Origin: CAYRGG01 sp964423745
GTDB lineage: Bacteria > Pseudomonadota > Gammaproteobacteria > Competibacterales > Competibacteraceae
Assembly (NCBI GenBank): GCA_964423745.1
Contig: CAYRGG010000076.1
Span: 1 to 15,513, forward strand
Direction: 5' to 3'
DNA length: 15,513 bases
Of the stretch, positions 13,636 through 15,513 are shown in pieces. The stretch's first letter is position 1. The number at the start of each line of letters is the position of its first letter. The translations under genes were made by a program, and so were the position numbers. A model generated the notes under the pieces. It made no database searches. It was not told the DNA's origin and saw only the letters and a program-made list of their open reading frames with translations.

Positions 13636-15513
13636 CTCTAAGCGCTTCAAGACAGGGGTTTGGCGAGTTTTGCGCAAATCCTGTTGAACAGTGGCAAGGA
13701 CGCCATGCACATCCAATTGGCATTCAGAAAGCAGTTTGTTTCGATCACCGTGTTCTACAAAATAGTCTGGAAGGCCAAGATTACGGACAGAAACGTTCAT
13801 CCCATGAGCACTAAGACATTCGATCACAGCACTGCCGGCCCCACCCGCTACCACATTTTCCTCTAAAGTCAGCAAATAGTCATGACTTGCAGCAATACGC
13901 AGCACCATTTCTTCATCTAACGGTTTTACAAAACGCATATTAACGACGGTGGCATCAATGCTTTCCGCTGCCGCCTCAGCAACGCTGACCATACTGCCAA
14001 AGGCCAACAGAGCAACCTCTTTTCCTTGGCGACGCAGTTCTGCTTTACCGATGGGCAGCGCCTGCATCTCTTTAAGCACGGTAACACCGGCTCCCTTACC
14101 CCGGGGATAGCGTACTGCACTGGGCTGATCCAGTTGAAAACCGGTATATAGCATTTGTCGGCACTCGTTTTCATCCGCGGGGGCCATAACCACCATGTTG
14201 GGTATGCAACGCAGGTAGGTATAATCAAAACTACCCGCGTGAGTAGGGCCGTCTGGACCCACTAAACCGGCGCGATCGATGGCGAACAAAATGGGCAGAT
14301 TTTGCAAAGCCACATCATGAATCAATTGATCATAGGCCCGTTGCATAAAGGTGGAATAAATGGCTACTACAGGTTTAAGCCCATCGCAGGCCATGCCGGC
14401 GGCTAACGTGAGGCTATGTTGTTCAGCAATGGCTACATCAAAATAGCGATTAGGAAAACGTTGCGAAAATTTTACTAACCCTGAACCTTCCCGCATGGCT
14501 GGCGTAATGCCCATCAACCGCTCGTCCTGCTCGGCCATGTCGCATAACCAATCGCCAAACACTTGCGTGTAGGTGGGCGCACTGCCGGCTTTAGAAGAGG
14601 CCACCATGCCCTTGGCAGGATCAAATATACTGACCGCGTGGTATTGAACGGGACCGTCTTCAGCAAGTTTATAACCCTTGCCTTTACGGGTAATAATATG
14701 TAGTAGCTGAGGTCCTTTATTGGCCCGCAAATTGCGTAGTGTCTGCAATAGGGTGGGAAGATCGTGACCGTCGATGGGGCCAAAATAATTAAAGCCCATT
14801 TCTTCAAACAATGTCACGGGACCAGGGGTGACCAAACCACGCACATGTTCATCGGCGCGGCGCGCCATTTCCCACATGGGTGGGGGCATATGACTGAGTA
14901 CCCGTTTACCCCCCTCGCGCATGCCGGTGACAATACGTCCCGAGAGCACTTTAGTAAAATACGTAGATAGCGCCCCTACGTTGGGCGAAATAGACATCTC
15001 ATTGTCGTTGAGAATGACTAACAAATTGGCCTTAAGATCACCGGCATGGTTGATAGCCTCAAAAGCCATACCCGCTGTCATAGCTCCGTCGCCGATAATG
15101 GCGACGACCTTGCGGTCCATACCCGCTCGCTCTGCAGCAATAGCCATACCTAAGGCAGCACTGATAGAAGTGCTGGAGTGACCGGTGCCAAAAGTATCAT
15201 AGGGGCTTTCGCTACGCTTGGGGAAACCCGATAAACCACCTTGGCGACGCATCGTATGCATCCGATGACGGCGACCTGTAAGAATTTTATGGGGATAGGT
15301 CTGGTGACCCACGTCCCACACAAGACGATCTTCAGGAGTATTAAAAATATAATGCAATGCGACGGTCAGCTCGATGGTGCCAAGGCCAGCAGCGAAATGC
15401 CCCCCCGTTTTGGCAACCGATTGAATGAGGAACTCGCGTAATTCTTCGGCAAGACCCGCCAGCTTGGCTTCAGGCAATTTGCGTAAATCAGCAGGCGTGT
15501 CGATGGTTTCCAA
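13630..15513 (-). CDS. dxs: 1-deoxy-D-xylulose-5-phosphate synthase (5' end beyond window)
   Basis: First step of the MEP isoprenoid pathway: pyruvate + glyceraldehyde 3-phosphate to DXP with thiamine diphosphate; DXP also feeds thiamine and pyridoxal synthesis. At least 627 residues are visible. The frame runs off the right edge; the TTG at the edge is more likely a leucine codon. Alignment by eye with E. coli Dxs (His49 there, His39 of the visible part here, in GGHFAAGLG) suggests about 10 residues are missing. Further motifs: WDVGHQTYPHKILTGRR (66-82), the thiamine-diphosphate motif GDGAMTAGMAFEAINHAG (141-158) ending at LNDNEMSI, the catalytic Glu364 in AIAEQHSLTLAAG, DRAGLVGPDGPTHAG (413-427) and the C-terminal transketolase domain. 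The C-terminus is complete. folE2 follows after 54 bases on the same strand. Confidence 0.98.
   Translation of the reverse strand: METIDTPADLRKLPEAKLAGLAEELREFLIQSVAKTGGHFAAGLGTIELTVALHYIFNTPEDRLVWDVGHQTYPHKILTGRRHRMHTMRRQGGLSGFPKRSESPYDTFGTGHSSTSISAALGMAIAAERAGMDRKVVAIIGDGAMTAGMAFEAINHAGDLKANLLVILNDNEMSISPNVGALSTYFTKVLSGRIVTGMREGGKRVLSHMPPPMWEMARRADEHVRGLVTPGPVTLFEEMGFNYFGPIDGHDLPTLLQTLRNLRANKGPQLLHIITRKGKGYKLAEDGPVQYHAVSIFDPAKGMVASSKAGSAPTYTQVFGDWLCDMAEQDERLMGITPAMREGSGLVKFSQRFPNRYFDVAIAEQHSLTLAAGMACDGLKPVVAIYSTFMQRAYDQLIHDVALQNLPILFAIDRAGLVGPDGPTHAGSFDYTYLRCIPNMVVMAPADENECRQMLYTGFQLDQPSAVRYPRGKGAGVTVLKEMQALPIGKAELRRQGKEVALLAFGSMVSVAEAAAESIDATVVNMRFVKPLDEEMVLRIAASHDYLLTLEENVVAGGAGSAVIECLSAHGMNVSVRNLGLPDYFVEHGDRNKLLSECQLDVHGVLATVQQDLRKTRQTPVLKRLER

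Noticed and set aside
15502..15513. Start codon of dxs at the window edge (TTG)
   Set aside because: The family has about 10 further N-terminal residues; the edge TTG is most likely an internal leucine, so the gene is treated as partial.
1..15513. tRNA/rRNA genes, CRISPR arrays, prophage, toxin-antitoxin or defence genes
   Set aside because: No cloverleaf, regularly spaced repeats or matching protein families were seen; nearly all coding space is taken by conserved housekeeping genes.

Overview
The window looks like ordinary chromosomal DNA of a gammaproteobacterium. The evidence is the block queG <> nnr-tsaE-amiB, which has the same order and orientation as yjeS/yjeF-yjeE-amiB of Escherichia coli, together with a full-length single-chain PurL of the gammaproteobacterial type. 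The presence of FolE2 next to dxs and the roughly balanced base composition suggest a non-enteric lineage, but the genus cannot be fixed from sequence alone.

Layout from left to right: (1) 1-3003, minus strand, the 5' two-thirds or more of a giant MscS-family mechanosensitive channel (MscK/MscM-like), running off the left edge. (2) 3004-3276, a divergent intergenic region with an operator-like palindrome. (3) 3277-3477, plus strand, a small charged protein. (4) 3494-7381, minus strand, purL. (5) 7382-7700, a gap holding a stem-loop cluster and a 133-bp element bounded by inverted repeats. (6) 7701-9284, minus strand, amiB (cell-wall amidase). (7) 9285-9601, a second non-coding gap with repeat-like structure. 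(8) tsaE and nnr, minus strand, overlapping by ATGA. (9) queG, plus strand, divergent from nnr. (10) folE2, minus strand, convergent with queG. (11) dxs, minus strand, running off the right edge.

Functional links: TsaE (tRNA t6A37) and QueG (tRNA queuosine-34) are both tRNA-modification enzymes. FolE2 makes dihydroneopterin triphosphate, the entry compound for both folate and queuosine, so the first and last steps of the queuosine route face each other at 12.7 kb. PurL is de novo purine synthesis, Dxs feeds isoprenoids, thiamine and pyridoxal, Nnr repairs damaged NAD(P)H, AmiB splits daughter-cell septa, and the MscK-like protein protects against osmotic downshift.

No defence system, prophage, CRISPR array, RNA gene or biosynthetic cluster was found, and I see no credible new system. 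The parts that deserve a second look are non-coding: the two repeat-like segments flanking amiB (one supplies its stop codon, the other splits the tsaE-amiB operon), the replacement of the usual mutL neighbour by purL, and several leader palindromes (queG, folE2, the small gene at 3277).
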